This document shows positions 47,911 through 58,793 of a stretch of DNA of 64,000 nucleotides, in pieces (within the stretch, counting starts at the first letter, position 1; the number at the start of each line of letters is the position of its first letter). Position numbers and translations under genes: made by a program. The notes beneath the pieces were generated by a model. That model made no database searches. It saw nothing but the letters and a program-made list of their open reading frames with translations, and was not told the origin of the DNA. The DNA is from Microplitis mediator. Its lineage: Eukaryota; Arthropoda; Insecta; Hymenoptera; Braconidae. The stretch covers positions 14,365,697 through 14,429,696 of the forward strand of contig NC_079971.1 of NCBI RefSeq assembly GCF_029852145.1, in the 5' to 3' direction.

Positions 47911-48837
47911 ATAACCGGGCCTCTTTCTGCGTATGTGGTCTTACGGTTCAAAAGACTCGATCACGTTGAGCACCCCATAAGAAGATCTTATGGGCCCCAC
48001 TGGAATTTTTGTCACGGTTTTCAGAACCGGATGTCTCGCTAGACTCAAGGCTATTATAGACCGCGTAAAGGAAGTTGACAAGGAAGTGCAATAATGACTC
48101 AATTATACCTCTGTTATACTTTTATTGATTCATCACAATACACTCAATAATTTTATAAAATCACAGCGTAAGTCCCCAGGACCCTCAACGCACTAATTCA
48201 ACCTATAACACACCCACACTTTACCCAGAGTTGCGCCCAGCCAACTCTCAGGATTCACACACTCTTCCCAGGAGCGGCAACCCGCCAACAACCTGGTAAA
48301 ATTTTATCTTCTAGGAAAATTTACCTCCGATTCTCCGGGACTGCAACTACTTCCTGGATGACGTCGGCTTTAATCGATCTTAAGAATTTATTATCACTGT
48401 ACTCAAGTACACACACGCTTAATGATTATTAATTTACAATAGGCAAAACTGCCAGAAAACGCAGAGCTAAGTTGGGTCGATCCCCAGGTCCCACTCGAGC
48501 AGAACTGATTTTTCATCCATCTTCTCGCCCTTATATAGGGACCTCAGAGTCCTCAATAGAAAACTCTTCTTTAGCTATTTGATTGGACCGCGAAATTTCT
48601 CTTCCTTCTATTAATGACTAATTACAAATGGGCCTTCCCTTCCTAAACCAGCGTGTGCACTAATTTCCTATTCTCTCATCTCCATTCATTCGCTCACCTA
48701 ATAGACCCGCCGAAATATAGTAAACTTATCTTATCTATAATTTCGTACCTTACACATTCATACAAGTGCAGCTACTGTCACTCAATTATTATAATTTATT
48801 ATTAATTATTTATTTATAAAATTCCCCATCACAACTA
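47911..48837. mobile_element. hairpin-rich insertion in gag, LTR-like
   Basis: Non-coding segment inserted between two parts of the gag N-terminus. It shares the block CACTGGAA(15-16 bp)TTTCAGAACCGGA with 61912-61950 in the same orientation. It is rich in stem-loops: CCCATAAG-aagat-CTTATGGG (about 47975), GTCC-cca-GGAC (48172), GAGTTG-cgcccagc-CAACTC (48228), GCGG-caac-CCGC (48274), a long A/T stem at about 48295-48330, and GGAC-ctcaga-GTCC (about 48541). On the minus strand its right end would begin TGTGATGGGG, suggesting an LTR in minus orientation. I found no certain target duplication. Confidence 0.5.
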
Positions 48838-49204
48838 CATCAACGAGAACTACGGTGACAATTACAACGACTGAAAGTTCACTGCCGTCGATGTCATTAC
48901 CACCGAATCCACCGCCTCCGGATACGTTACCACCAAATCCACTACCCTCAAGTTTGAACCCAGGTAGCCACGGGTTAAATGTAGCCACAGGTGGGTTGGA
49001 TTTTCCACCCATACTGCAGGCCAACGTTTTCCGTAGGCCAATACCGGGTCATGAAAAAATGGACTTCGCTGGCAGTTTGAACCATCTTGGAAATAACATA
49101 CCACCAGATATGCAACGATTATTCAATCGTATGGACAGCAGCACGCAGCAAACACGCCAGTTGTCATAAAATCAAAGACTCACCAATGAACAGAATGCTG
49201 CACA
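48838..49204 (+). pseudogene. gag: Ty3 gag, second piece
   Basis: Thr-rich then Pro-rich (PPNPPPPDTLPPNPLPSS) segment followed by a helical region with LNHLGNNIPPDMQRLFNR. It is cut at about 49204 by the DNA transposon. The sequence resumes at 52742 with NQLSQLMREVLDAQRESDN, in keeping with one coiled-coil N-terminal gag region. Confidence 0.6.
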
Positions 49205-49834
49205 AAGGCCCTGGGACGATCAAAATACCGAATCGGCCCCAGAAAGAAATCGGGCTCATAACTTCAGGAAATATTAGTACCCATGAAATATTTCGATACA
49301 GCAAGTTTCAGATTTTTATCTACTACCACGTCTGAATAAATCGAAAAATACTGAAAATTAGTAAAAATCGCTATTCTCTGCGTCTTGTTAGTCGAATGAT
49401 CTAGTAATCAGATACGTTTTAGGGCATGATGGTAGCGTTTTGGAAAAAAAAAAAGCCATATTTGTCCGTAAGAACCTAAAAAAAACAAGATTTTATTTTT
49501 AATTTTGATTTTTAAGCGTGTTACGATAATCGTAAAAATATGAGACTATTTTTTTTAATTCACTTTTCAATTTCCGACGAAATTATGAGCTTGGGAAATT
49601 TTTTTTAAGAGTACCACGTATCGAAAAAAAAATAAATATCGATTTTTTGCGTCAAAATCGATTTTTTTTCAGGATTAACTTCTAAAATGATGAAATACAA
49701 AGCTTTTGTGAATATTGTATTGGTAGAAACAACGAGATAAATTCAGAACGCTCATATAAAAGTAATTGTTTACATATTATGAACTATATTTATTATTATA
49801 ATCTGTATTTCTAACTATAATAATTAAATCTGTA

Positions 49835-50587
49835 TGTTCAGTCACGAGCTTAATCATTTTGAAAAGCTTCGTGTACTTTCGCTACGTACGGGAGCAGCTG
49901 AACTCGCTACTGACTTGAATGTCAGAATAGTGCCGGGTCACTCGCTATCTGGGCCCGACACCTGCAATTTCTTGCTCATGACCGTGCCACGTCGGCATGA
50001 GAACCCGCTACTAGCCGGCCAATCAGAGAAATTGGCGGCTAACTATTTCCTGTTGGTGCGCTGTTAAGCCAATGGGAAAATTCGTGACTGCAGCCATGCT
50101 GCCACGTCACCACCGAGCAGCCACGAAGGAAGAAGACGACGTCTCTTTTTCTAATCTACATCGATCAGTACAAACACAGCTATCCATCTAACCGCTTCGC
50201 TCAATATATCACTAGTGTGATATAAGTTTGAACCGCTCCGCTAAATCTCCGCTTAACTATTCTCAATAATTAGCTAGTATATCAAGGCTACTAATTATTG
50301 AGTATATATTGAATTGTTGCTCGCGTCTTATTAATTATAAATTAATTATCGCGTCATCAACCGCTACCGACCACGTGTCGAATTTATACGCGTATTCTTT
50401 TACAGTCGCATTCGCTATCGCGTATCTTGTAGTTGCATTCGCTGTTAAGTATTTTTCTTACAGTTATTCAGTGTACATATTGTTAAATAAAGATCTATTC
50501 TATCATCTGTAATTTTTGTGTTAATTGTTAGTTATTGAATTAACCACACCTACACCAGAATCCCACAGAGCATTCGCTCATTTTACA
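49835..50587 (+). mobile_element. solo LTR, TGTTCAG family
   Basis: 753 bp, nearly identical to 30117-30858, flanked by a perfect CTGTA duplication (49830-49834 and 50588-50592). It is inserted in the DNA transposon and is therefore the youngest of the three nested elements. Confidence 0.93.
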
Positions 50588-50802
50588 CTGTATCAAATAC
50601 TATTGTTTACATAATTAAACTAGTTTTCAGATAATTTATACTTTCCCGCTTAACTTTCAGCTTATTCATAAACCATGAGATGGCACTGTAATTCTAAACT
50701 AGTAACACTGTTTTATGTTTTCATGAAAATCCACTATTTCTGCTGATAACTCTAAAATTACGTACTGTTGACATTCTAATCAAAAACTGGTCATGCCTTT
50801 AT

Positions 50803-52282
50803 TTGCATTCAATAGTTCATTTCATCAGGTTATATTTTAATTTAAGTGAAAATCTGTCGACACCTAGAGCAAATAATTTAACGTGTTGCATTTGTTCAAA
50901 ATTCATAAAAAAAAAACGAGAGGAACTCCGAAACATATACAATCTGATGAAGATGTTGAAGATTTTTCAACGATTTTTGATCATCCAACTGTAGTTGGTG
51001 ATATTTCATATTTTAATTGTCGTTCCAAAAAATACAAGAAACCGAGCCTTGATGAGGATCAGGTTACAGCATTGGAGGATCAATTACCTTCAGATTCCAG
51101 TGAATTATTAGAAAGAACTGAATTAAACCTATCAACGATGACTTTGTCTCAGTCAAGTACTGATGATCCATCATTTAATTTAGAGTTTGTATGTGATGAT
51201 GATACAGAAGACTGTATTGAAGTTCAAATTAAAAGAACAGTTGCAACTCATAGATATTGTTGCATATGTTCTGTTTTAAACTCAAATAAGGTAGTTATTC
51301 TTCAAGATGCCCGTATGCAATACTTTATTAAGAAAAGAATTTTTACTCCGGATGGAAATCGATGTTGCAGCGATCATCTCATAAAAAAGCGCTTCTATGC
51401 TAAAGATTTGAATTCATTAAGAGTTCATTCTAATTGGATTTTTTTAAAATCGCCAGAAATAACTAAAATGATGGAAAGCTTGGCTGTTGAATATGACTCT
51501 ACGTTGATTGATAAAATGGATGATATTCGTATACCTGATGAACAACTTTACATATTTACTGGGTTGAAACGTGAAAACATAATCGAATTACGGGATTTAT
51601 TAACTACTATGAGAAATACAGGTTCTCGTACAGTTACTCAAGCTCTTATCGTTTTTTTATTCAAGCTACGTACGGTAACTCAAACAGATTAATATCGGCG
51701 ACTTTACAATTGGAAAATGAACAATTGGTTTCAAAATATTGTGATGAAGTGATACAATCATTTGAAAGAGATGTTTTACCTCAGTATTTTGGTTTTTTAT
51801 CTGTATCTCGAGATGATGTCACTGAAAATAATTCATCACCACTTTTAAAAAGTTTGTTTGCTGATCGCAGTGATAAGCTTTTTTTGATTTGTGATGGAAC
51901 GTATGCTCGTCATCAAAAGAGCTCGAATAACGCGTATCAAAGAAAGTCTTACTCTGGCCAGAAAAAAGTACCGTTATGTAAGCCATTTACCATTTGTACG
52001 ACAAACGGATTTATTGTAGATATGTTAGGGCTCTGCCTTGCTAATGTGGATGACGCTACTATTATGAAAGACATCATTGATACTCCTAACGGTATTTGCA
52101 ATCTACTGATACCTGGTGATGTTTTTGTTGATCATCGAGGATTTTGTGACTTTCAGGCGCATTTGGAACAAAAAGGTTTCAAGTGTTGATGCCGGCATTA
52201 AAAGGCAAACGAAATCGTTTAACAACTGCTGAATCTAATGAGTCAAGATATGTCACAGAAATTCGTTGGGTAGTTGAAGCAG
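50803..52282 (+). pseudogene. DDE transposase of the ISL2EU/Harbinger type, broken
   Basis: Would cut and paste the surrounding element. The N-terminal part has two Cys-rich sites, CCICSKF and CCIC...RCCSDHL, probably zinc-binding, then an acidic region. The catalytic domain starts with LICDGTYARHQKSSN (first Asp) and YQRKSYSGQKK, continues with FVDHRGFCDF (second Asp) and reaches EIRWVVEA (Glu). This order, and the KPFTICTTNG block, is that of DDE_Tnp_4-type transposases found in ISL2EU elements. Frameshifts lie in an A run near 50915, near 51675 and near 52184. The reading ends in TIR sequence just after the Glu, so the C-terminus is missing. Confidence 0.75.
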
Positions 52283-52741
52283 TTCGATTTTTGCGCAAAA
52301 GATCGACTTTTTTTTTTTTCGATATGTGGTACCCTTAAAAAAAATTTCCCAAGTTCATAATTTCGTCGGAAATCGAATGAGGAATTAAAAAAAAATAGTC
52401 TCATATTTTTACGATTATCGTAACACACTTAAAAATCAAAATTAAGAATAAAATCTCGTTTTTTTTAGGTTCTTACGGACGAATATGGCTCTTAATTTTT
52501 TTCCAAAACGCTACTATCATGTTTCAAAACATATCCGGTTACTAGATCATTCGATTAACGAGACGCAGAGAATATCGATTTTTACTAATTTTCAGTATTT
52601 TTCGATTTATTCCGACGTGGAAGTAGATAAAAATCTGAAATTTGCTGTATCGAAGTATTTCATGGGTTCGAATATTTCCTGAAGATATGAGCCCGATTCC
52701 TTTCTGCGGCCGATTCGGTATTCTTATCGTCTCAGGGCCTT

Positions 52742-54060
52742 AATCAATTGTCTCAACTAATGAGAGAAGTCCTAGATGCACAAAGAGAATCAGACAACAG
52801 ATGGTATTCAAGATATCATTCTTGGCATTCCAACTCACCAGTAGATTGAAGAGCAGCTGAGCTTCAGTTAAATAATGCAAACGTTGCCCCCATGAGTCAA
52901 CATTTGGCGAGGGGGGAGGGCTCAGCTGCTGACAGACTTCAGTATTACGGATTTCAAGACCAGCAACCACATCTACTACAAGGCCAACCTGGTATCCACC
53001 GTGACGACAGACCAGATCCAATGAATCAAAATATAGCGGCTGAGAAGAGAATAAATTAATTAATGAATCAAATACGTCAATACGGTACCCGCTCCAAGTC
53101 CTGTTTTCCAACCGAATTTAGGCAGATACAATGACGACAGATGGTGGAAGTACATTTTGCAGAGCTTAAAAATGGGAAATCTTTATTTTCCTCGAGAAAA
53201 TATGACGGTGAACGATTTTCTTTACGCTGCTGAGGCCAGACCCCACAGAAAAGGCTGGTCTCAATGAGATTTATTAAAGGCCATAAGCTACATACTACAG
53301 GGAGCGGCAGCGCGTTGGTCTGATGCCAATTATCTCCGTTGGACAAACTACGCTCAAAGCAAATCAGAATTTAGAAAAGCCTTCGGCAGTTCAGCAACGG
53401 ATAACCAAATTATAATGATAATCAGCCGAATGAGAATCAAACCGGGTGACGATGTAACTGAGTTCGTCTCGAGGATTCAGCAGAAATATCAATCGATGCA
53501 AATACCTCCACCAGTATCCGTGCAAGTCACATGTATAAGGAACTACCTGACTGATGAGATGTGGACTCTTGTTTTCGCAAGATTGGTACATTCTTACGAA
53601 GATTTACTGAATGCGTTACACGAAGCTACAGGTTGCATCAAAAAATCTCAACAGCCAGCTGTGGTGTCCAAAACGGTGAAAATTCCAAGAAAAATCGAAA
53701 TTTGAGATGATGTAATCGCCCAGGGTGAAAGTAATTTACCAAAAAAAAGATTTGGAACCTTTGGAACCAAGTTCCTGGATCAATATCTGGTTTCACTCAA
53801 AACCCGGTGATGATTCCCAGATAAAACAGACCTTGCTTTAATTGTGTCATCCCTGGACACGTCTTTAAGCTTTGCGAAAATCCTCGACAAGAAGTTTGCA
53901 ACATCTGCTTTGAAACCGGGCACACACGAAACAAGTATAATTTATTCATTTACGCTAATGAAAATGTACCGGGTTATTCAACATTACCTGATAATCCGAC
54001 TTCAGCTCACCAGGATAATAAAGATGGACCTAGTGGCAATCGAAAAAACGAGTAATACCT
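52742..54060 (+). pseudogene. gag: Ty3 gag, capsid and zinc-knuckle part
   Basis: A retrotransposon gag domain is clear at about 53130-53640: ISYILQGAAARWSDANY, RKAFGSS and VTEFVSRIQQKYQSM follow the usual order. TGA stops lie at about 52846, 53265 and 53703 in otherwise open frames, and a frameshift precedes the nucleocapsid part. There one zinc knuckle (CFNCVIPGHVFKLC, 53834-53875) is complete and a second (CNICFETGHTRNKY) has lost its last Cys. Two further TGA codons occur at about 53805. Not functional. Confidence 0.75.
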
Positions 54061-54243
54061 GAACCTAACTCCCCGTCGGCTCAGGATGCTCTTGAAGCGA
54101 AACAGGGGTTAATTAAAACGTCTTCAGATAGTAATATCAGCCGGTTGGGGGTATTGTGGGCAGCTTAAGTCTCGACTTTACCGCAGTATTCTTCGCTGCA
54201 ACGATTCATTCCAGGCAATAATTTACATTTAATTAAGACGTCC

Positions 54244-55020
54244 ATGAACCTCATAGACATCGAGGAAATAATTTCACTGACTCGAGACCTGTCAGTGGAT
54301 TCTACACCAATTGCAAATCAGCTAATCCAAGTCATGGAAGATCAAGATTTTATTATTAAAGATTCTAACCAGCAAAATCAGAACATCAGTATAAATTCAA
54401 TCACATCGATAATGAAGCAAGATGTTGATGAACCAGAAGTACTTTGGGAAGACGAATTTCAACCAGAGTTAGAACCAGTAGACCTTGAATTTTACATGTC
54501 TTCGCCGCGTCTTTTGGAACTAGGCACAAGCCAGTCTCCAGATTCGCAGGCCTCAGACTCCAATACAACACCTTCGTCTCGAGAAGCCTTTATCCCAGCG
54601 ATACTCCAGAACCAGCCATTGTCAGCAGCTATCAAGTATTGATTAGCTGGAAGAAAAATTTTTATTTATGGTTCAGGACCAAAACTACCTGAAATAACAG
54701 CAAGAATACCAGTCTCACTGTGGATTTTCGATATTAAGTTGAACGGTATTTCAGACACTGGCAGTGAAAGGTCCTATATAAATGCTAAGGTATATAAGGA
54801 TATCAGAGAGTATGCTTCAGGTGAACTGAGACCAGATGAAACGCAAGAACGTGGTGTTCTATTAGCAAACCATACATTATGTAGAAGTCTGGGTGGTGCT
54901 TCATTTATCATTCAAATCGGCTCGGTAGCTGGAGAACAATATCTGAGTGTGATTGAAGATCTTGGTCATTCTGTAGTTTTGGGGGATGGATTTTGTGCTC
55001 TAAATTGGTGTTATAATTAA
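54244..55020 (+). pseudogene. pro: Ty3 retropepsin-like protease region
   Basis: One frame with a single TGA at 54640. The first part is an acidic linker. The second (from about 54700) is an aspartic protease: GISDTGSERSYI holds the catalytic DTG and SVVLGDGF is the flap-side Leu-Gly-Asp motif near the C-terminus. The size (about 100 residues) fits a retropepsin. It ends at TAA 55018-55020; pol follows after the insertion at 55090-55985. Catalytic residues look intact. Confidence 0.7.
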
Positions 55021-55089
55021 TAGTAAAGACAGAACTAGGCAGTTCAGTGGTAATGCTGAAATACATCCATTCGAGTTCATTTCCTGTAA

Positions 55090-55730
55090 AAAAAATCTGT
55101 CTATCAGTTGACACTGCGGGTCAGCCCTATAACTTCCCGCTGTTTTCGAGCTTCTTAAGCTCGAAAACAGTGTTGTGGATAAATTTTCGAGCTCTTCGAG
55201 CTCGAAAATACTTTTGTGTGCCATTGTTTTCGAAATAAACCGATTTTAGAATTTCTTTCTCCTACGATATTTCAAGAACGAATTGACCGATTTCGATGGT
55301 TGAGGCGGCAATCGGCGTATTTTATTGAGTTCTAGAGCTGATAAAATTTTGCAATTGTTTGGTTCAGTTGTTTCAAAGATATTTGCAAAAAACCGTTTTT
55401 TACCATTTCTTTCTCCCGCGATAACTCTCGAACAAATACTCCGATTGAGATGGCTAAGGCGGAAATCGACGCGTTTTATTGGGTTCTAGAGCTGATTAGA
55501 TTTTGAAGTTGATTATTTAAGTCGTTTTTAAGAATTCAATAAAAAACTAAAAAAAAAATTTTTTTTTTCCGTAATTCGCTAATATTTTCAAGTCTACTCG
55601 ATCAGATCAAATGATCTGAAATTTTCAGAAAAGTTGATGGCTAACAAGCTCTCTCGATTGCCGCCTTAACGATCCAAATCGGTTCATTAGTTTAAAAGAT
55701 ATAGACCAGTCACACACACACCCACACACA

Positions 55731-55785
<55 letters not shown>

Positions 55786-55985
55786 TCACACACACACTCA
55801 CACACACACTCTCACACACACACACACATACAGACACTCGGACATAATTCTAAAAATATCCAGAATAGCTTCTTAGGACCTCAAAACGTCGACATCTGAT
55901 GAAATTTTGATTTTCGCAAATCGGGGTGAAAACAATAACTTTCCAATTTTACGAAAATCGTCGATTTTCTTAGCGGGAAGTTAGA
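55090..55985. mobile_element. AACTTCCCGCT family element between pro and RT
   Basis: Starts with the AT-rich block leading to AACTTCCCGCTGTTTTCGAG (55132) and ends CTTAGCGGGAAGTTA (about 55983), so 11-bp inverted ends AACTTCCCGCT are present. Two ~155-bp internal modules (CCGATTTCGATGG near 55286, CCGATTGAGATGG near 55440) are followed by a (CA)n tract. It is the uninterrupted counterpart of the body split by the Tigger-like element at 35954-38069. Confidence 0.75.
55711..55829. repeat. interrupted (CA)n microsatellite
   Basis: CA repeats with TACC, TACT and CTCT interruptions, at the same internal position of the element as (AC)n at 38401-38546. Confidence 0.95.
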
Positions 55986-58742
55986 AATGCGTCAAGGTGT
56001 TCGTCAATGACAGCTGATCAAGGATTGGAATTCAATAATTCCATTGAACTCGAGATGAAAAAGTTTGTAGGTATGCCAAATCAGGGACTTACAAATATAA
56101 TTGAACACGAGATCGTTCTCAAATTTAACGCTAAACCGGTCAGAATTAAACCATACAGACGTGGTCCGGTAATAAATGAAGAATTAAATCGACAAATAGA
56201 TGAACTCCTCGAGAAAAAGTTTATAAGGCCCAGTTACAGTGTCTGGTCTTGCTCGCCGGTTATGGTTGCTAATCCCAACAAAACCTGGCGATCTTGCATT
56301 GATTATCGGCCCATAAATTGAGTAACCACCAGCTCATCCACTACCTAACATGTTACGTATACTTATTGCGTTACATGGTGCAGTATACATCAGTACGATG
56401 GATCTTGAAAAGATATCCATAAAATTCACATGGCTCTTGCGTCGATTCCTCTCACCGCTTTTTCCGTGGAAAGACGAGGGCAATTTGAGTGGCTGCGAAT
56501 GCCATATGGACTACTAGGTGCTCCTAGCACATTCCAGAAGGCAATGGATGAGTTGAAGGAGAGATTTTATAAACTATTGGTTGAACGTGATTTACCAACT
56601 TTTTGGGCTGACCAAGTCTTCGCTTACTTAAACGACTGGATTGTGATCAGCGAGACCATGGAAGAACATAAAAGAATTTTGGCTCTGGTATGTGAAGTAT
56701 TTAGAGATGCTGGTCTACTCATCAACCCAGAAAAATGTAAATTTTGTCGTCTGGAGGTAAAGTTTTTGGGATTTCTAATTAACAAAGACGAATGACAAAC
56801 GGATCCAGATAAAATAGCTCCAATCGTCAACTATCCTTGACCAACTAGCAGGAAGCTGCAAAGTATCCTAGGACTCGTAAACTGGTACCACAGGCATCTA
56901 CAAGATGTAGCCAAAGCTCAAGGACCTTTGAATAAGCTTACCGGCGTAACCACAGAATGGAATTGGGGACTTCAGGAAAAAGAATCATTCCAAAAATTAA
57001 AACGTGCATTAATAGATGCTCAACCGTAATCTATACCTAAAATCGGATTGCCATATTATTGATATACCGACGCGTGTGACACAGGCCTGGGAGCATTTCT
57101 GGTACAACGAGATCCCGAGACACAAAAAAAAATTTTTAATTATCTGTCTAAGTCGGCAGCTCAAGGGTGCTGAACTCGATACACCACCACCCAGAAGGAG
57201 TGTCTGGCAGTCATGTGGGCAGTTCGTAAGCTACGATGTTACTTGGAGAGTACGCCATTTACTGTCGTCACTGATCATGCGGCATTAAAATGGCTACACT
57301 CGCTACGAGACCAGAACGACACGTTAGCTCGTTGGGCTATGGAGCTGCTTTCACATCAGATAATAATTGAACATCGATGGAGTACTGAAAATGAAGGTCC
57401 TGATGCATTGTCACGCATATATGAAGATCATATTCCAGAGGATTGGTTGGACATAAAAGGTCAGCTTGGATCTAACCACTGTCTACACTTTCAAGTATCA
57501 AATTGGTATGGCGTAAACTTTAACAACGTACGCCGCAATCCAGGGCGATTTCCGGATTGGCGTATCGTTAAGGATCGACTTGAATATCACTCTCCAGATC
57601 CATTAAAATCTATTGTTGGAGACGACAATGCTTGGAATGTGGTTTTGAGAGATTCTGAGATCCAAGAAGTCCTTCAGAAACATCACGAAGATCCAGATGC
57701 TGCGCATCTAGGGCGAGATAAAATTTATGAACGTATTAAGGTCCAATACTACTGGTCTGGTATGTACCAAGATGTGGACAGTTACGTGGAGGCTTGCAAG
57801 GTTTGCAAAAAAGCAAAATATAAGCAGTCATCATCAAAAGCTCTGATGCAAACTTGACAACCTATAAGACCTTGGGAAATTGTTGCTGCTGACGTAACTG
57901 GACCTTTCACTCGATCATGTAAAAAACACCAGTATATATTAGTCATTCAAGACTTATATACTAGGCTTATTGAACTTTATCCTTTACGTCGTCACACTGG
58001 TGCAGCTGTTTTGGATGCGTTTAAACGCACATTTTTCTTACGGTCTTACCCGCTGTTTCTGGTGACAGACAATGGCAGGGAATCCGTCAACGAGACTGTA
58101 CAGAATTATTTAAAATCAGTTGGCGTGAAATTTACACCTTCGGCAGTCGCTCATCCACAAGCGAATCCTGTAGAAAGGATTAATCGTACAATAAAACTGA
58201 TGATTCGAACATATAAAAATAAAGACCAGACCAAATGGGATGACCATCTAGGTGAAATTCAACTGGCTTATAATAGTTCGTACCATTCGTCGTTAAAATT
58301 ATTTCCATACTTCCTAGTACATGGTCAAGAGCCCAGGTTGTCTGACAAATTAACTGAGTTGGAGATGGAAGATTTTATTCCAGATAACGAGGAGTGAAAA
58401 CAGAGAGTTCAGCGACTAGATGATCTTCGGCATAAAATTGAAAGCATCATGCGAGCTGAACAAGAACGTCAAGCCAGTTATCAAAGCCCCAAACGTAAAA
58501 TACCGGAAGTTAAATTAGGTGATAGAGTTTTCTACTCGAACAGTAAACTTATCAATAAGAATCAGAAGTACAGCGCAGGTCTCGGTATGAAATACCTCGG
58601 TCTGGTTACCATTACAAAAATTGTGAATCCACTTGAAGTGGAACTCAGTAACATCGCGGATAAATTGCTCGGGACACATTATACGCTGGATTTAAAATTA
58701 CCGCGCCAGAGTACGCGTATCGCTAATAAAATATCACAGTAA
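55986..58742 (+). pseudogene. pol: Ty3 pol: RT, RNase H, integrase, broken
   Basis: RT runs from about 56130 (RIKPYRRGPVINEELNRQID, CIDYRPIN) through FEWLRMPYGLLGAPSTFQKA to the active site, which reads AYLND (56622-56636) where active enzymes have YxDD; Asn at 56631-56633 should abolish activity. RNase H follows (YTDACDTGLGAFLVQ, TTQKECLAV, TDHAALKWL, GPDALSRI). Integrase has the zinc region (HHEDPDAAHLG, CKVC) and the DDE residues (AADVTGPF at 57891, VTDNG at 58068, NPVERIN near 58170), all intact. From 56430 to the stop at 58740-58742 it is one frame with seven internal stops: TGA at 56793, 56838, 57060, 57171, 57855 and 58395, TAA at 57027. There is a frame change around 56322-56430. Confidence 0.88.
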
Positions 58743-58770
58743 TTTAATAACAATTATTACCTCGACCGTA

Positions 58771-58793
58771 CGACTAACCCCGTATTATTTCAG
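58771..58793 (+). promoter_or_regulatory. splice-acceptor-like signal before ORF3
   Basis: CTAAC (a branch-point consensus) is followed by a pyrimidine-rich stretch and ATTTCAG ending at 58793. The next codon opens ORF3, which has no ATG at its start. This is how envelope or accessory ORFs of some retroelements are expressed from spliced RNA. Inference from sequence only. Confidence 0.4.

Larger units (their letters stand above)
49205..52741. mobile_element. DNA transposon with ~455-bp TIRs, ISL2EU/Harbinger-like
   Basis: Left arm 49205-49665 and right arm 52283-52741 are reverse complements with modest divergence, tips AAGGCCCTGRGACGAT. Between them are a broken transposase gene (50803-52282) and a solo LTR (49835-50587). 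The whole lies inside a Ty3 gag gene. The target duplication is not clear (possibly 2 bp). The right arm starts directly after the catalytic Glu region of the transposase, so the 3' end of the gene has been lost. Confidence 0.8.

Noticed and set aside
56793..58397. TGA as a sense or selenocysteine codon in pol
   Set aside because: Nothing suggests recoding in nuclear genes of such an organism; frameshifts, a TAA and a mutated RT active site show the element is decayed. Transition bias is the simpler explanation.
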